From the NCBI GenBank assembly GCA_018971905.1, contig JAGWZS010000055.1:1-9594 (forward strand): a DNA stretch of 9,594 bases, written 5' to 3'. A model generated the notes under the pieces. It did no database searches. It had not been told where the DNA came from and was given only the letters and a program-made list of their open reading frames with translations. The DNA is from Rhodospirillales bacterium (GTDB lineage Bacteria; Pseudomonadota; Alphaproteobacteria; Acetobacterales; Acetobacteraceae). Shown piece by piece: positions 1-7,440 of this stretch; the first letter of the stretch is position 1, and the number at the start of each line of letters is the position of its first letter. A program made the position numbers and the translations under genes.

Positions 1-1
1 T

Positions 2-2686
2 GATGGCGGTGCCGCGGGGCCAGAGGCTGACTTTACAGACCTCCACGCCTGGGCCGAGGTTTATCTGCCCGGTGCCGGCTGGGTGGGGCTGGACGCCACT
101 TCCGGCCTGTTCACCGGTGAGGGGCATATCCCGCTCGCCGCCACGCCATCCCCGCAATCCGCCGCCCCCATTTCGGGCGGCTTCACGGCCGAGGACAGCA
201 CAGAAACCGAATTCGACTTTCACATGGAAGTGCGCCGCATCTCCGAAACCCCGCGCGTCACCAAGCCTTATACCGACAAGCAATGGCAGGATATTCTGGC
301 CCGTGGCGCCCGGGTGGACCGCGCCTTGCTTCAGCATGATGTGCGCTTGACCATGGGCGGCGAGCCTACGTTCGTTTCCGCCACCGACCATGAAGGCGAG
401 GAATGGAATATCGACGCGCTAGGCCCCACCAAGCGCGCTTATGCTGGGCGGCTCATCCGTAAGCTCACGCCGCTTTGGGGCAATGGCGCGGCGCTCACCT
501 ACAACATGGGCAAGCATTACCCCGGCGAGCAGCTGCCACGCTGGGCCATCCACGCCCATTGGCGCGCGGATGGCGAACCGGTCTGGAAAGACCCCTCTCT
601 GCTTGCCTCGGATGATGATTCCGATACCGCCACCGCCGACGACACCGCCATTTTCGCCCGCGCCCTGGCCGAACGCTTGCAGGTTGATCCCGGCCTGGTG
701 AACGCCGCACACGAGGATATCCATTACTATCTTTGGCGCGAGAAACGCCTGCCCGCGAACGTCGTCACCGAGGATGCGAAGCTGCGTGATCCGCTGGAGC
801 GCGCCCGCCTCGCCAAGGTGTTCGGCCAGGGGCTGGCCGCGAATGTCGGTTCCGTGCTACCCCTGCGCCGTGTCATCATCGATGGCGCGCGCCGCTGGCA
901 GTCCGGCCGCTGGTTCTTCAAGGATGATGTGATGTTCCTGATCCCGGGTGACAGCCCCATCGGCCTGCGCCTGCCATTGGACAGCCTGCCCTGGGCAGAC
1001 CCCGAAAGCATCGAGCCGGAATACGAGGCCGACCCTTTCGCGCCGAAGTCGCTGCTGCCCCGGCGCGATGCGCTACAGGCGGCCCGTTACCGCGCCAGCA
1101 TGGGTGAGGGGCCAGGGGCGATCGAGAATTTCCGCCCCATGCCGCAAAGCCTGCCGGTGGTAGGGCGCGAGGAACCAGGCGTGGTCCGCACCGCGCTATG
1201 CGTGGAATCGCGCGACGGCAAAATCCATATCTTCTATCCGCCGCTCTACGATGTTGAGGACTGGCTGGACCTCACCGCCGCCATCGAGGAAACCGCCGCT
1301 GAATTCGGCCGCAAGGTGGTGCTGGAAGGCTATCTGCCGCCTGAGGACGAGCGGGTTGTGAATTTCTCCGTCACGCCCGACCCCGGCGTGATCGAGTGCA
1401 ACATCCCGGCCTCCACCAATTGGGCGGAACTGGTTGAGCGCAGCGGGCAGCTTTACGAGGCCGCGCGCGAGGTGGGGCTGGCCGCTGAGAAATTCATGAT
1501 GGATGGCCGCCATGTTGGCACCGGCGGTGGCAACCATGTGGTGATGGGCGCCAAATCCCCGGGCGACTCCCCCTTCCTGCGTCGGCCGGATTTGCTGAAA
1601 TCCATGCTGGGTTTCTGGCATAACCACCCATCGCTGAGCTTCCTGTTCTCCGGCCTGTTCATCGGCCCATCCTCCCAGCATCCGCGCATCGACGAGGCGC
1701 GCGAGGATAGCATCAACGAGCTGGAAATCGCCTTCCGCCAAGTGGGCCGCCAAAGCCAAACGCCGCCCTGGCTTGTGGACCGGCTGTTCCGCAATATTCT
1801 TTGCGACATGACCGGCAATGGCCATCGCACGGAATTTTGCATTGATAAAATGTACTCGCCGGATTCCGCCTCCGGTCGGCGCGGCCTGGTCGAATTCCGT
1901 GCCTTCGAAATGCCGCCCCATGCGGAAATGTCCGCGGCGCAGATTCTGCTGATGCGCTCCGCCGTCGCCGCCTTCTGGGAGCGGCCTTATGAGCGCCGAC
2001 TGGTCCGCTGGGGCACGCGCCTGCATGATGAATTCCTGTTGCCGCATTATGCCGAGCAGGATTTCAAGGACGCGCTGGAAGAGCTGGCCGGGCTCGGCCT
2101 CCCGCTCGATCCGGAGTGGTTCGCCCCGCATTTTGAATTCCGCTTTCCCAAACTAGGCGATGTTGCTGTACGAGACATGCAGCTTGAACTGCGCCATGCG
2201 CTGGAGCCCTGGCATGTTCTGGGCGAGGAGCAGAACTCCGCAGGCACGGCGCGTTATGTGGACAGCTCCGCCGAGCGCCTGCAAGTGAAGGTGAATGGCT
2301 GGGTGGATGAGCGTTATGTGCTGGCGTGCAATGGTGCGGCCATGCCACTTCAGCGCACGCAAACCCAAGGTGAGTACGTGGCTGGCGTGCGCTTCAAGGC
2401 GTGGCAGCCTTATTCAGCCCTGCACCCCACCATTTTCGCGCAGACACCCTTGGTCTTTGATGTATACGACACCTGGAGCGGCCGCTCCATCGGCGGCATG
2501 ACCCATCACGTGGTGCATCCCGGTGGGCGGGCGTATGAGGATTTCCCGGTCAATTCCAACTCCGCCGAGGCCCGGCGTCGCTCACGCTTCTGGCCTTTTG
2601 GCCACACACCGGGGCCAAGCGCCGCGCCATTGCCGGTGGAAGGGCCGGAGTATCCGCGCTGCCTGGATCTGCGCCGCCATGCTTAA
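2..2686 (+). CDS. Transglutaminase-like / DUF2126 protein, 5'-truncated by the window
   Basis: The open frame runs in from the left edge and gives 894 visible residues. The first ~35 are the end of a transglutaminase-like domain: DLHAWAEVYLPGAGW followed by GLDATSG. By family knowledge the His (44-46) and Asp (92-94) would be the second and third members of the Cys-His-Asp triad; the Cys lies outside the window. A low-complexity linker follows, then a long DUF2126 region beginning around GGEPTFVS (visible residues 119-126), with conserved-looking GGGNH (508-512) and HNHPS (540-544) motifs, running almost to the C-terminus. Such proteins are about 1,100 residues and are often encoded near alpha-E and circularly permuted ATP-grasp genes, a set proposed to act in peptide modification; no substrate is established. 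No frameshift is visible. The stop overlaps the start of the next gene by 8 bp. An internal GTG at 83 is not the start, because homologous-looking sequence continues upstream of it. Confidence 0.93.
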   Translation, partial: DGGAAGPEADFTDLHAWAEVYLPGAGWVGLDATSGLFTGEGHIPLAATPSPQSAAPISGGFTAEDSTETEFDFHMEVRRISETPRVTKPYTDKQWQDILARGARVDRALLQHDVRLTMGGEPTFVSATDHEGEEWNIDALGPTKRAYAGRLIRKLTPLWGNGAALTYNMGKHYPGEQLPRWAIHAHWRADGEPVWKDPSLLASDDDSDTATADDTAIFARALAERLQVDPGLVNAAHEDIHYYLWREKRLPANVVTEDAKLRDPLERARLAKVFGQGLAANVGSVLPLRRVIIDGARRWQSGRWFFKDDVMFLIPGDSPIGLRLPLDSLPWADPESIEPEYEADPFAPKSLLPRRDALQAARYRASMGEGPGAIENFRPMPQSLPVVGREEPGVVRTALCVESRDGKIHIFYPPLYDVEDWLDLTAAIEETAAEFGRKVVLEGYLPPEDERVVNFSVTPDPGVIECNIPASTNWAELVERSGQLYEAAREVGLAAEKFMMDGRHVGTGGGNHVVMGAKSPGDSPFLRRPDLLKSMLGFWHNHPSLSFLFSGLFIGPSSQHPRIDEAREDSINELEIAFRQVGRQSQTPPWLVDRLFRNILCDMTGNGHRTEFCIDKMYSPDSASGRRGLVEFRAFEMPPHAEMSAAQILLMRSAVAAFWERPYERRLVRWGTRLHDEFLLPHYAEQDFKDALEELAGLGLPLDPEWFAPHFEFRFPKLGDVAVRDMQLELRHALEPWHVLGEEQNSAGTARYVDSSAERLQVKVNGWVDERYVLACNGAAMPLQRTQTQGEYVAGVRFKAWQPYSALHPTIFAQTPLVFDVYDTWSGRSIGGMTHHVVHPGGRAYEDFPVNSNSAEARRRSRFWPFGHTPGPSAAPLPVEGPEYPRCLDLRRHA

Positions 2687-2888
2687 GCCCTTTCTGCGCC
2701 GCCTGCGCCAATTCATGGGCGCTGAATTAGCGGCGGAGCTACATGCCATCAGGGCGGAAAACGCCGCCCTGCGTGCTGATCTTATGGCATTACGTGCGGA
2801 ACTCCCGCCTCACAGCGCATCGGAAAACGAACTCGCCAATCAGATGGAAGCCGCCTTGCCCACCATCGCCCTCAACCGGCGTGCATAA
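2679..2888 (+). CDS. Small coiled-coil protein (69 aa), overlapping the DUF2126 gene
   Basis: I do not recognise a family. The ATG lies inside the end of the DUF2126 gene (8-bp ATGCTTAA overlap), the classic arrangement for translational coupling; no good Shine-Dalgarno is visible on its own. The N-terminus is basic (MLKPFLRRLRQF). Residues 17-42 have a perfect 4-3-4-3 hydrophobic spacing: L17, L21, I24, N28, L31, L35, L38, L42, with charged residues between. This is a dimeric coiled-coil signature, and N28 falls on a core 'a' position, as does the Asn in GCN4-type zippers. The tail is Asn/Glu/Ala-rich and ends NRRA. There is no signal peptide or membrane segment. It could be an oligomerisation or partner subunit for the protein encoded upstream, but this is inference. 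The same frame stays open upstream to 2523; that extension is a shadow of the DUF2126 gene. Confidence 0.6.
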   Translation: MLKPFLRRLRQFMGAELAAELHAIRAENAALRADLMALRAELPPHSASENELANQMEAALPTIALNRRA

Positions 2889-2894
2889 CCAGGC

Positions 2895-3056
2895 TTAGCG
2901 CCAGTGCCCGCGGTGCCAAACGCCCCAGGGCCCAAAATGGCCCGGTACCCAATAGGCTTGCGCATAAGGCGGTGGCGGTCTGTTCGGGTACACCACGCAA
3001 CCTGTGAGCGGAAGCAGGGCCAGAGCCAAAATCGGTAATTTCTTCAAGCTTTGCAT
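2895..3056 (-). CDS. Very small lipoprotein (53 aa) with Trp/His/Gly-rich tail
   Basis: A lipoprotein signal peptide is clear: basic MQSLKK, hydrophobic LPILALALLPLTG, and lipobox LTGC with Cys20 as the lipidated residue. The mature part is only 34 residues: VVYPNRPPPP, then YWVPGHFGPWGVWHRGHWR. It resembles the WVPGHW-type aromatic repeats of small periplasmic or outer-membrane lipoproteins of unknown function in proteobacteria. The start at 3056 is chosen because AAGGAG lies 6 nt upstream on this strand. Two upstream in-frame ATGs (3077 and 3128) would put a polar stretch before the signal peptide. It lies 58 bp downstream of the glycosyltransferase stop on the same strand, so it may be co-transcribed, though the gap is AT-rich and could hold its own promoter. 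Its stop is 6 bp from the stop of the convergent coiled-coil gene. Confidence 0.75.
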   Translation of the reverse strand: MQSLKKLPILALALLPLTGCVVYPNRPPPPYAQAYWVPGHFGPWGVWHRGHWR

Positions 3057-3114
3057 ATATGACTCCTTGTCATTCATATCGTGTTTATCACAAAGTTTTA
3101 TATTTTTATGTTTG
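3057..3114 (-). other. AT-rich gap between glycosyltransferase and lipoprotein genes
   Basis: This 58-bp stretch is much richer in A/T than its surroundings. It carries the lipoprotein ribosome binding site and could hold a promoter for it; no -35/-10 pair with good spacing is convincing. No hairpin plus T-run terminator is seen after the glycosyltransferase stop, so read-through into the lipoprotein gene is also possible. Confidence 0.35.
3063..3068 (-). promoter_or_regulatory. Ribosome binding site of the small lipoprotein
   Basis: The top strand reads CTCCTT, giving AAGGAG on the coding strand with a 6-nt spacer (TCATAT) to the ATG at 3056. This decides the start among three in-frame ATGs. 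Confidence 0.8.
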
Positions 3115-5235
3115 TTAAGTAACGACATGTTTCAAAAGTGCCGACAGTAATTGTCGCGCGTAAGCAGCCATGGTGTGGCGGGCACAATAATTTGTTCGTA
3201 TTTTTTCAGTCTCTCTTGGCTGCAGCAAGGCATTTTCTAATGCCCCGGCAATCTCTTCAGGTGCCGGATCATCCGCAATGCGCTTTATATAGTCTGGCGC
3301 ATCGATATTTTCCGCCAGATCGCGGCTTGCCACTGTTGGCAGCCCCACGCCGATACAATCCTGCAGCGCTGCTGAAATTCCGCCGGGCTGCCCCATGCGC
3401 AATTGCAGCCCGGCATCGGCGGCGGCCAGCCAGGCCCTATAATCCGCCCCGCTCAAAAACCCGGTACCCAGCGTTACGCCCAATGCGTCTGCTTGTGCCG
3501 CCAGTGGCGCCAGGTCCATCCCATTTTCGCCAGCAAAAACCAGCCTTGCCGTGGGCTGCCTGGCCCGCAACAGCGCAAAAGCCAGGAGAGCCCTGGCAAT
3601 GCCCTTATCCGGCACCAGAAACCCGAATGAAACGATCAGCTTTTCGTCAGGCCCAATGCCAAATTTTGCCCGTGCCGTTACGCGCTCAAATGGCGTAATC
3701 GCAGCATGTTGCCGCATCATCGGGAAGGGCAGATACAGTGCATCTGCCCCAAACCGCTCCTTGCACAGCGCCACCGGCTGCGGCGCATGAAAAATCAACG
3801 GCCTTGCTGCCCGCGCCAAGGGCCCCAGAAAACTTGCCTCGCGTTTTGATTCATCTCTGGCCCAGCGGTCCACTTCCTCTTCCGAGACATTTCGTCCCAG
3901 TTCGCCTGAGGCCACCTCAGCTGCCTCTGCCAGCCCTTTGCGCGTTGCCAAACCCAGCAGCCGCGCATCATGGCATAATGCCGCCGCGCCATAGCGCAGG
4001 CAGAGATCATAAATCTTGCCATGCAGTGGAGAGTTTCCAATTACGCAGAGCACAGCATCATATTTTCCATCCTGCACGGCAAGGCGTGGATACGGCGCCA
4101 CAGCGAACACATCCACCTCCGCCAGTTTGCGCAATTCCACCAGCAGGGCGGCGGAATGCTCCGCCACGCCGCTATGCGCCGGGGGCAGGGGCGTTAACAC
4201 CGCCAGTTTTGGCTGTTTCGCTATCACGTGCTTCGGGCGTAAGGTTAAAAAAACTTTGTCCGCGACAGCATATTCTGAGAACGGCGTAGCCAAGCCAGCT
4301 TGCGCCGCTACAACCTCCTCCCGCCGCGTCAGAGTATCTTCCAGCAACCGCACCAGCTTTGCATCATCGTCCACGCCGAATAAAAATGGCTCCGGCAGCA
4401 AGGCGCGGTGCGGCGGAATATCCGATGCCAGAGACGGCACGCCTGCTTTGCAGGCTTCCACCACCGGCATCGAGAATCCCTCGGCCCGTGAGGGCGTTAC
4501 CACAGCCAGCGCACCGGCATAAAGTGCGGCCATTTGCGCATCGCTCACCCGGCCGGGCAATTCCACCCGCGTTATCATCCGCATCCGCGCCGCCGTCTCA
4601 GGTCCATAAGCACCCGTGATCAGCAGCGGAACATTTCGTAATACGGCGCTTGCTGCGTGAGCGCGCAGCAGCACTTCTGGGTTCTTGCGCGCATCATCTC
4701 CGCCTACCATCAAAATATGGCGTGGTGTTGCAGGCGCCAGCGCATCCAGAAAAGGTGGCAATCCCACCCCTGTCACCACGCTGTCTATCTGCCCGAACAA
4801 TGCCCTCAGCCGGGCATCCGTTGGCACCGATATCGGAAAGAACAGATCATACCGCTTCAGCCATGCCAGGGATGTCAGATATTCCAGCCGTGCCGCCTGG
4901 CCGCGTAGATAGCGCTCCGGCTCATCGAACGGGATAAAATCATAAACGCATACGGCCTTCAGCACGCGCTCATCCGTCAGCAGCCTGGCGCAAAAGCTTT
5001 GGTCCGGCAAGAACGGGAAGGGGTTCAGAAACACCCTGGCCCCCGGCACATACCCATGAGGGGAAAGCCGCGCCGCCAGCCTTGCCTCGGCTTCCGGCAA
5101 GGGCGGCAGTGCCGGGTCATACATACCTACCCACCCTGCCGGCGCATGGCGGATCAAGCTGCGCGCGTGGTTGCCAATGCCGCGTTCGTAATACTGCCTG
5201 TCCTGCAGGCAGCGCAGATCAATCACGAATGTCAT
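3115..5235 (-). CDS. Tandem two-domain glycosyltransferase (GT4-like, 706 aa)
   Basis: Two GT-B-type glycosyltransferase units are fused. Half 1 (about 1-335) opens with MTFVIDLRCLQDR and RGIGNHARSL, has YDFIPFD near residue 98, a nucleotide-binding stretch HILMVGGDDARKN (173-185), and SRAEGFSMPVVEACKAG, giving the EX7E pair E252/E260. Half 2 (about 343-706) starts with LAVLTPLPPAHSGVAEHSA, has CHDARLLG (421-428) and VSFGFLVPDKG (535-545), but the EX7E region reads QPGGISAALQDCIGVG, so the two glutamates align with Gly and Asp. By family knowledge it transfers sugars from nucleotide donors, probably to cell-surface glycan; donor and acceptor cannot be read. There is no signal peptide or membrane segment, so it is likely cytosolic. 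The start at 5235 is chosen because the IDLR...RGIG opening is typical of these proteins; no Shine-Dalgarno is visible. The frame stays open far upstream, antisense to the dehydrogenase gene. No other glycan genes are in view. Confidence 0.88.
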   Translation of the reverse strand: MTFVIDLRCLQDRQYYERGIGNHARSLIRHAPAGWVGMYDPALPPLPEAEARLAARLSPHGYVPGARVFLNPFPFLPDQSFCARLLTDERVLKAVCVYDFIPFDEPERYLRGQAARLEYLTSLAWLKRYDLFFPISVPTDARLRALFGQIDSVVTGVGLPPFLDALAPATPRHILMVGGDDARKNPEVLLRAHAASAVLRNVPLLITGAYGPETAARMRMITRVELPGRVSDAQMAALYAGALAVVTPSRAEGFSMPVVEACKAGVPSLASDIPPHRALLPEPFLFGVDDDAKLVRLLEDTLTRREEVVAAQAGLATPFSEYAVADKVFLTLRPKHVIAKQPKLAVLTPLPPAHSGVAEHSAALLVELRKLAEVDVFAVAPYPRLAVQDGKYDAVLCVIGNSPLHGKIYDLCLRYGAAALCHDARLLGLATRKGLAEAAEVASGELGRNVSEEEVDRWARDESKREASFLGPLARAARPLIFHAPQPVALCKERFGADALYLPFPMMRQHAAITPFERVTARAKFGIGPDEKLIVSFGFLVPDKGIARALLAFALLRARQPTARLVFAGENGMDLAPLAAQADALGVTLGTGFLSGADYRAWLAAADAGLQLRMGQPGGISAALQDCIGVGLPTVASRDLAENIDAPDYIKRIADDPAPEEIAGALENALLQPRETEKIRTNYCARHTMAAYARQLLSALLKHVVT

Positions 5236-5307
5236 GGCGGCGTGGTCATTGGCGGCGTGGCGTCTCCGGTTTACAGCCTTTCTAATGTGTATTTTGAGTC
5301 TGTTCCA
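5236..5307. promoter_or_regulatory. Divergent intergenic region (glycosyltransferase / FAD protein)
   Basis: These 72 bp separate two divergent starts, so promoters for both should lie here or inside the opposite gene. The right half (about 5270-5307) is relatively AT-rich. I see no convincing sigma70 hexamer pair or operator palindrome, and neither start has a strong Shine-Dalgarno. Confidence 0.4.
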
Positions 5308-6879
5308 ATGCGCCGCCTGACCGAACTTCGCCTGCCCATCGACCATGATGAGGCCCAGCTGAAAGCCGCCATCGCCGCTGGCTTTGGCGTGCCTGAGAGC
5401 GCCATTCTCTCCTGGCATGTGCACCGCCGTGCTTGGGATGCGCGGAAAAAATCTCAGATCATGCTCGTTTATACTATCGACGCCGTTTTGGCCGTGGATG
5501 TTTCCACCGGCGAACCTGCACCGGAGATGAGCTATAGCCCCCCTGCCATTGCCAGCGCCCGCCCGGCAAAACGCCCCGTTATTATCGGCACCGGCCCTTG
5601 CGGCATTCTGGCGGCGCTTATCCTGGCTGAAGCTGGCTTCTGCCCTCTCATTCTGGAGCGCGGCAAGCTGGTGCGCGAACGCACCAAAGACACCTGGGGC
5701 CTGTGGCGGCGCGGCGAGCTGAACCCCACCTCCAACGTGCAGTTCGGGGAGGGCGGGGCAGGGACATTCTCCGACGGCAAGCTCTATTCCCAGATCAAGG
5801 ACCCCCGCCATCTCGGCCGCAAAGTGATGGAGGAGTTCGTTGAGGCTGGCGCGCCGGAGGAAATTCTCACCATCGCCAAGCCACATATCGGCACGTTCCG
5901 GTTGGTTTCCATGGTCGAAGCCATCCGCGCGAAGGTGGAAGCCCTGGGCGGTGAATACCGCTTTGGCGCCAAGGTGGACGATTTCGACATAAGCGACGGC
6001 CAGATCCACGCGGTCACGCTGGAAGATGGTGAGCGGATCGAGACGGAGCATGTCATCCTCGCCATTGGCCATTCGGCGCGTGACACCTTCGCCCGGCTGC
6101 ATCAACGCGGCGTGTTCATGGAAGCCAAGCCCTTCTCAATCGGGTTTCGCATCGAGCACCCGCAAGGCATGATCGACCGCCACCGTTTCGGCGCCTTCGC
6201 CGGGCATCCCGTCCTGGGTGCGGCGGACTACAAGCTTGTGCACCACGCCAAAAATGGCCGCTCGGTCTATAGTTTTTGCATGTGCCCTGGCGGCACGGTG
6301 GTGGCCGCCACGTCAGAGGAAGGGCGCGTCGTCACCAACGGCATGAGCCAATATTCCCGCGCCGAGCGCAACGCCAATGCGGGCATCGTGGTCGGCATCA
6401 CCCCGGCGGATTACCCAGGCGGCGTATTGGCGGGCGTTGAGTTCCAGCGCCGCTGGGAAAGTGCGGCCTTTGTAGCTGGCGGCGGCGGCTACATGGCGCC
6501 GGGGCAATTGGTGGGGGATTTCATCGCCGGCCGGGCCTCAAGCGCATTTGGCGAGGTTCAACCCAGCTATAAGCCCGGCGTGCACCTTACCGACCTTGCC
6601 CCAACTCTACCGGATTACGCGATTGCCGCCATCCGTGAGGCGCTGCCTGCCTTTGGCCGGCAGATCAAAGGGTTCGACCGGCCAGGCGCGGTGCTCACCG
6701 GCGTTGAAACCCGCACCTCATCGCCCGTGCGCATCACCCGCGGCAAGGATTTTTGCTCTCTCAATGTTCGTGGCCTTTACCCGGCTGGCGAGGGGGCTGG
6801 GTACGCTGGTGGCATCCTCTCCGCCGGGGTGGACGGCATCAAGGTCGCGGAAGCCGTGAGTAAAAGTCTGGCGGGGTAA
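5308..6879 (+). CDS. FAD-dependent dehydrogenase-like protein (COG2509 type, 523 aa)
   Basis: Residues 1-85 form an N-terminal domain (RLPIDHDEAQLKAAIAAGFG, then HRRAWDARKK) typical of this family. The Rossmann FAD-binding site follows: VIIGTGPCGI at 91-100 (GxGxxG) and the strand-end acid E117 in LILERGK. Further motifs are NVQFGEGGAGTFSDGKL (143-159), ILAIGHSARD (250-259), FCMCPGG (323-329, two Cys separated by one residue) and the C-terminal FAD-closing segment LYPAGEGAGYAGG (490-502). Length matches the family (about 520-550). Members are annotated as uncharacterised FAD-dependent oxidoreductases; I know of no firmly established substrate. It is probably cytosolic. Start: the ATG at 5308 gives the usual MRRL...LPI opening; an in-frame GTG at 5287 is an alternative, and neither has a good ribosome binding site. 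It is divergent from the glycosyltransferase and 85 bp upstream of the Rrf2 gene on the same strand. Confidence 0.9.
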   Translation: MRRLTELRLPIDHDEAQLKAAIAAGFGVPESAILSWHVHRRAWDARKKSQIMLVYTIDAVLAVDVSTGEPAPEMSYSPPAIASARPAKRPVIIGTGPCGILAALILAEAGFCPLILERGKLVRERTKDTWGLWRRGELNPTSNVQFGEGGAGTFSDGKLYSQIKDPRHLGRKVMEEFVEAGAPEEILTIAKPHIGTFRLVSMVEAIRAKVEALGGEYRFGAKVDDFDISDGQIHAVTLEDGERIETEHVILAIGHSARDTFARLHQRGVFMEAKPFSIGFRIEHPQGMIDRHRFGAFAGHPVLGAADYKLVHHAKNGRSVYSFCMCPGGTVVAATSEEGRVVTNGMSQYSRAERNANAGIVVGITPADYPGGVLAGVEFQRRWESAAFVAGGGGYMAPGQLVGDFIAGRASSAFGEVQPSYKPGVHLTDLAPTLPDYAIAAIREALPAFGRQIKGFDRPGAVLTGVETRTSSPVRITRGKDFCSLNVRGLYPAGEGAGYAGGILSAGVDGIKVAEAVSKSLAG

Positions 6880-6953
6880 ACGGCAGGAGCCTGGCGCAGC
6901 TATTTTCTATTCCCGCCTGGTGTTGTAGAGAATTGCAGCGCGCCCACGCCGTC

Positions 6954-6959
6954 AAGGAG
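6954..6959 (+). promoter_or_regulatory. Ribosome binding site of the Rrf2 regulator
   Basis: AAGGAG with a 5-nt spacer (CCATC) to the ATG at 6965. It is the strongest Shine-Dalgarno on the top strand of the window and supports that start. Confidence 0.8.
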
Positions 6960-6964
6960 CCATC

Positions 6965-7402
6965 ATGCTGTCTCAAAAGTGCAAATATGCCCTACATGCG
7001 TTGATGGCGCTGGCGAGGGAAAACAGCGACCGCCTGCTCCTTGTCTCCGAAATTGCCGAGCGTGAGAACCTGCCAAAGAAATTCCTTGAGGCAATTCTGC
7101 TGGAGTTGAACCGGAACGGCCTTGTGCGGTCTCGCCGGGGCAGAGGCGGCGGCTATGCTTTGGCCAAACCGGCGGATCTCATCACCTTTGGCCAAGTCAT
7201 CCGTATCATGGATGGCGCGCTGGCCCCGCTGGCCTGTGTGTCCGTTAATTACTATCGGCGTTGTGATGAATGCCAGGACGAACAGGCCTGTGAGATTCGT
7301 AAGGTTATGCACCGCGCCCGTGAAGCCATGGCTCATGAGCTGGATGGCACCTCTCTCGCCAAGGCCCTTGCCGACGGGAAAGTGCCGGCACAAGCGGCTT
7401 AG
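6965..7402 (+). CDS. Rrf2-family transcriptional regulator with four clustered cysteines
   Basis: A DNA-binding winged-helix protein of 145 residues, the usual Rrf2 length. It opens with MLSQKCKYALHALMALA, then the helix-turn-helix (LLVSEIAERENLPKKFLEAIL, about 25-45) and the wing RRGRGGGYALAKP (57-69), all standard for Rrf2. In the effector region it has C91, C100, C103 and C109 (ACVSV, then RRCDECQDEQACEIRKVM). Rrf2 proteins such as IscR, NsrR and RsrR sense Fe-S status, nitric oxide or redox through cysteine-ligated clusters, but the spacing here (C-x8-C-x2-C-x5-C) is not that of IscR, so the ligand is open; cluster binding is inference. CymR-like members act in cysteine metabolism, also possible. 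No isc, suf or cys gene is in view. It may be transcribed with the FAD protein (85-bp gap) or from its own promoter in that gap. Confidence 0.92.
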   Translation: MLSQKCKYALHALMALARENSDRLLLVSEIAERENLPKKFLEAILLELNRNGLVRSRRGRGGGYALAKPADLITFGQVIRIMDGALAPLACVSVNYYRRCDECQDEQACEIRKVMHRAREAMAHELDGTSLAKALADGKVPAQAA

Positions 7403-7419
7403 GGCGCGGGGCAGAGGGT

Positions 7420-7440
7420 TCAGGCGGCTGAAACGCCTGG
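7420..7440. terminator. Hairpin at the convergent 3' ends (possible bidirectional terminator)
   Basis: CAGGCG (7421-7426) pairs with CGCCTG (7434-7439) around a 7-nt loop, with a possible T-G closing pair at 7420/7440. It lies 17 nt after the Rrf2 stop and inside the last codons of the convergent gene. There is no T-run on either strand, so intrinsic termination is doubtful. Confidence 0.35.

Noticed and set aside
1196..2131. 311-codon leftward open frame inside the DUF2126 gene
   Set aside because: It is antisense to conserved DUF2126 motifs and has no ribosome binding site or recognisable domain.
4999..5307. Upstream extension of the FAD protein by 103 codons
   Set aside because: It overlaps the glycosyltransferase start antisense, and the added sequence is Arg/Pro-rich without family resemblance.
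5236..6105. A leftward open frame continuing 290 codons upstream of the glycosyltransferase start
   Set aside because: It is antisense to the well-supported FAD protein, its translation has no recognisable domain, and the family opening (IDLR...RGIG) begins at 5235.
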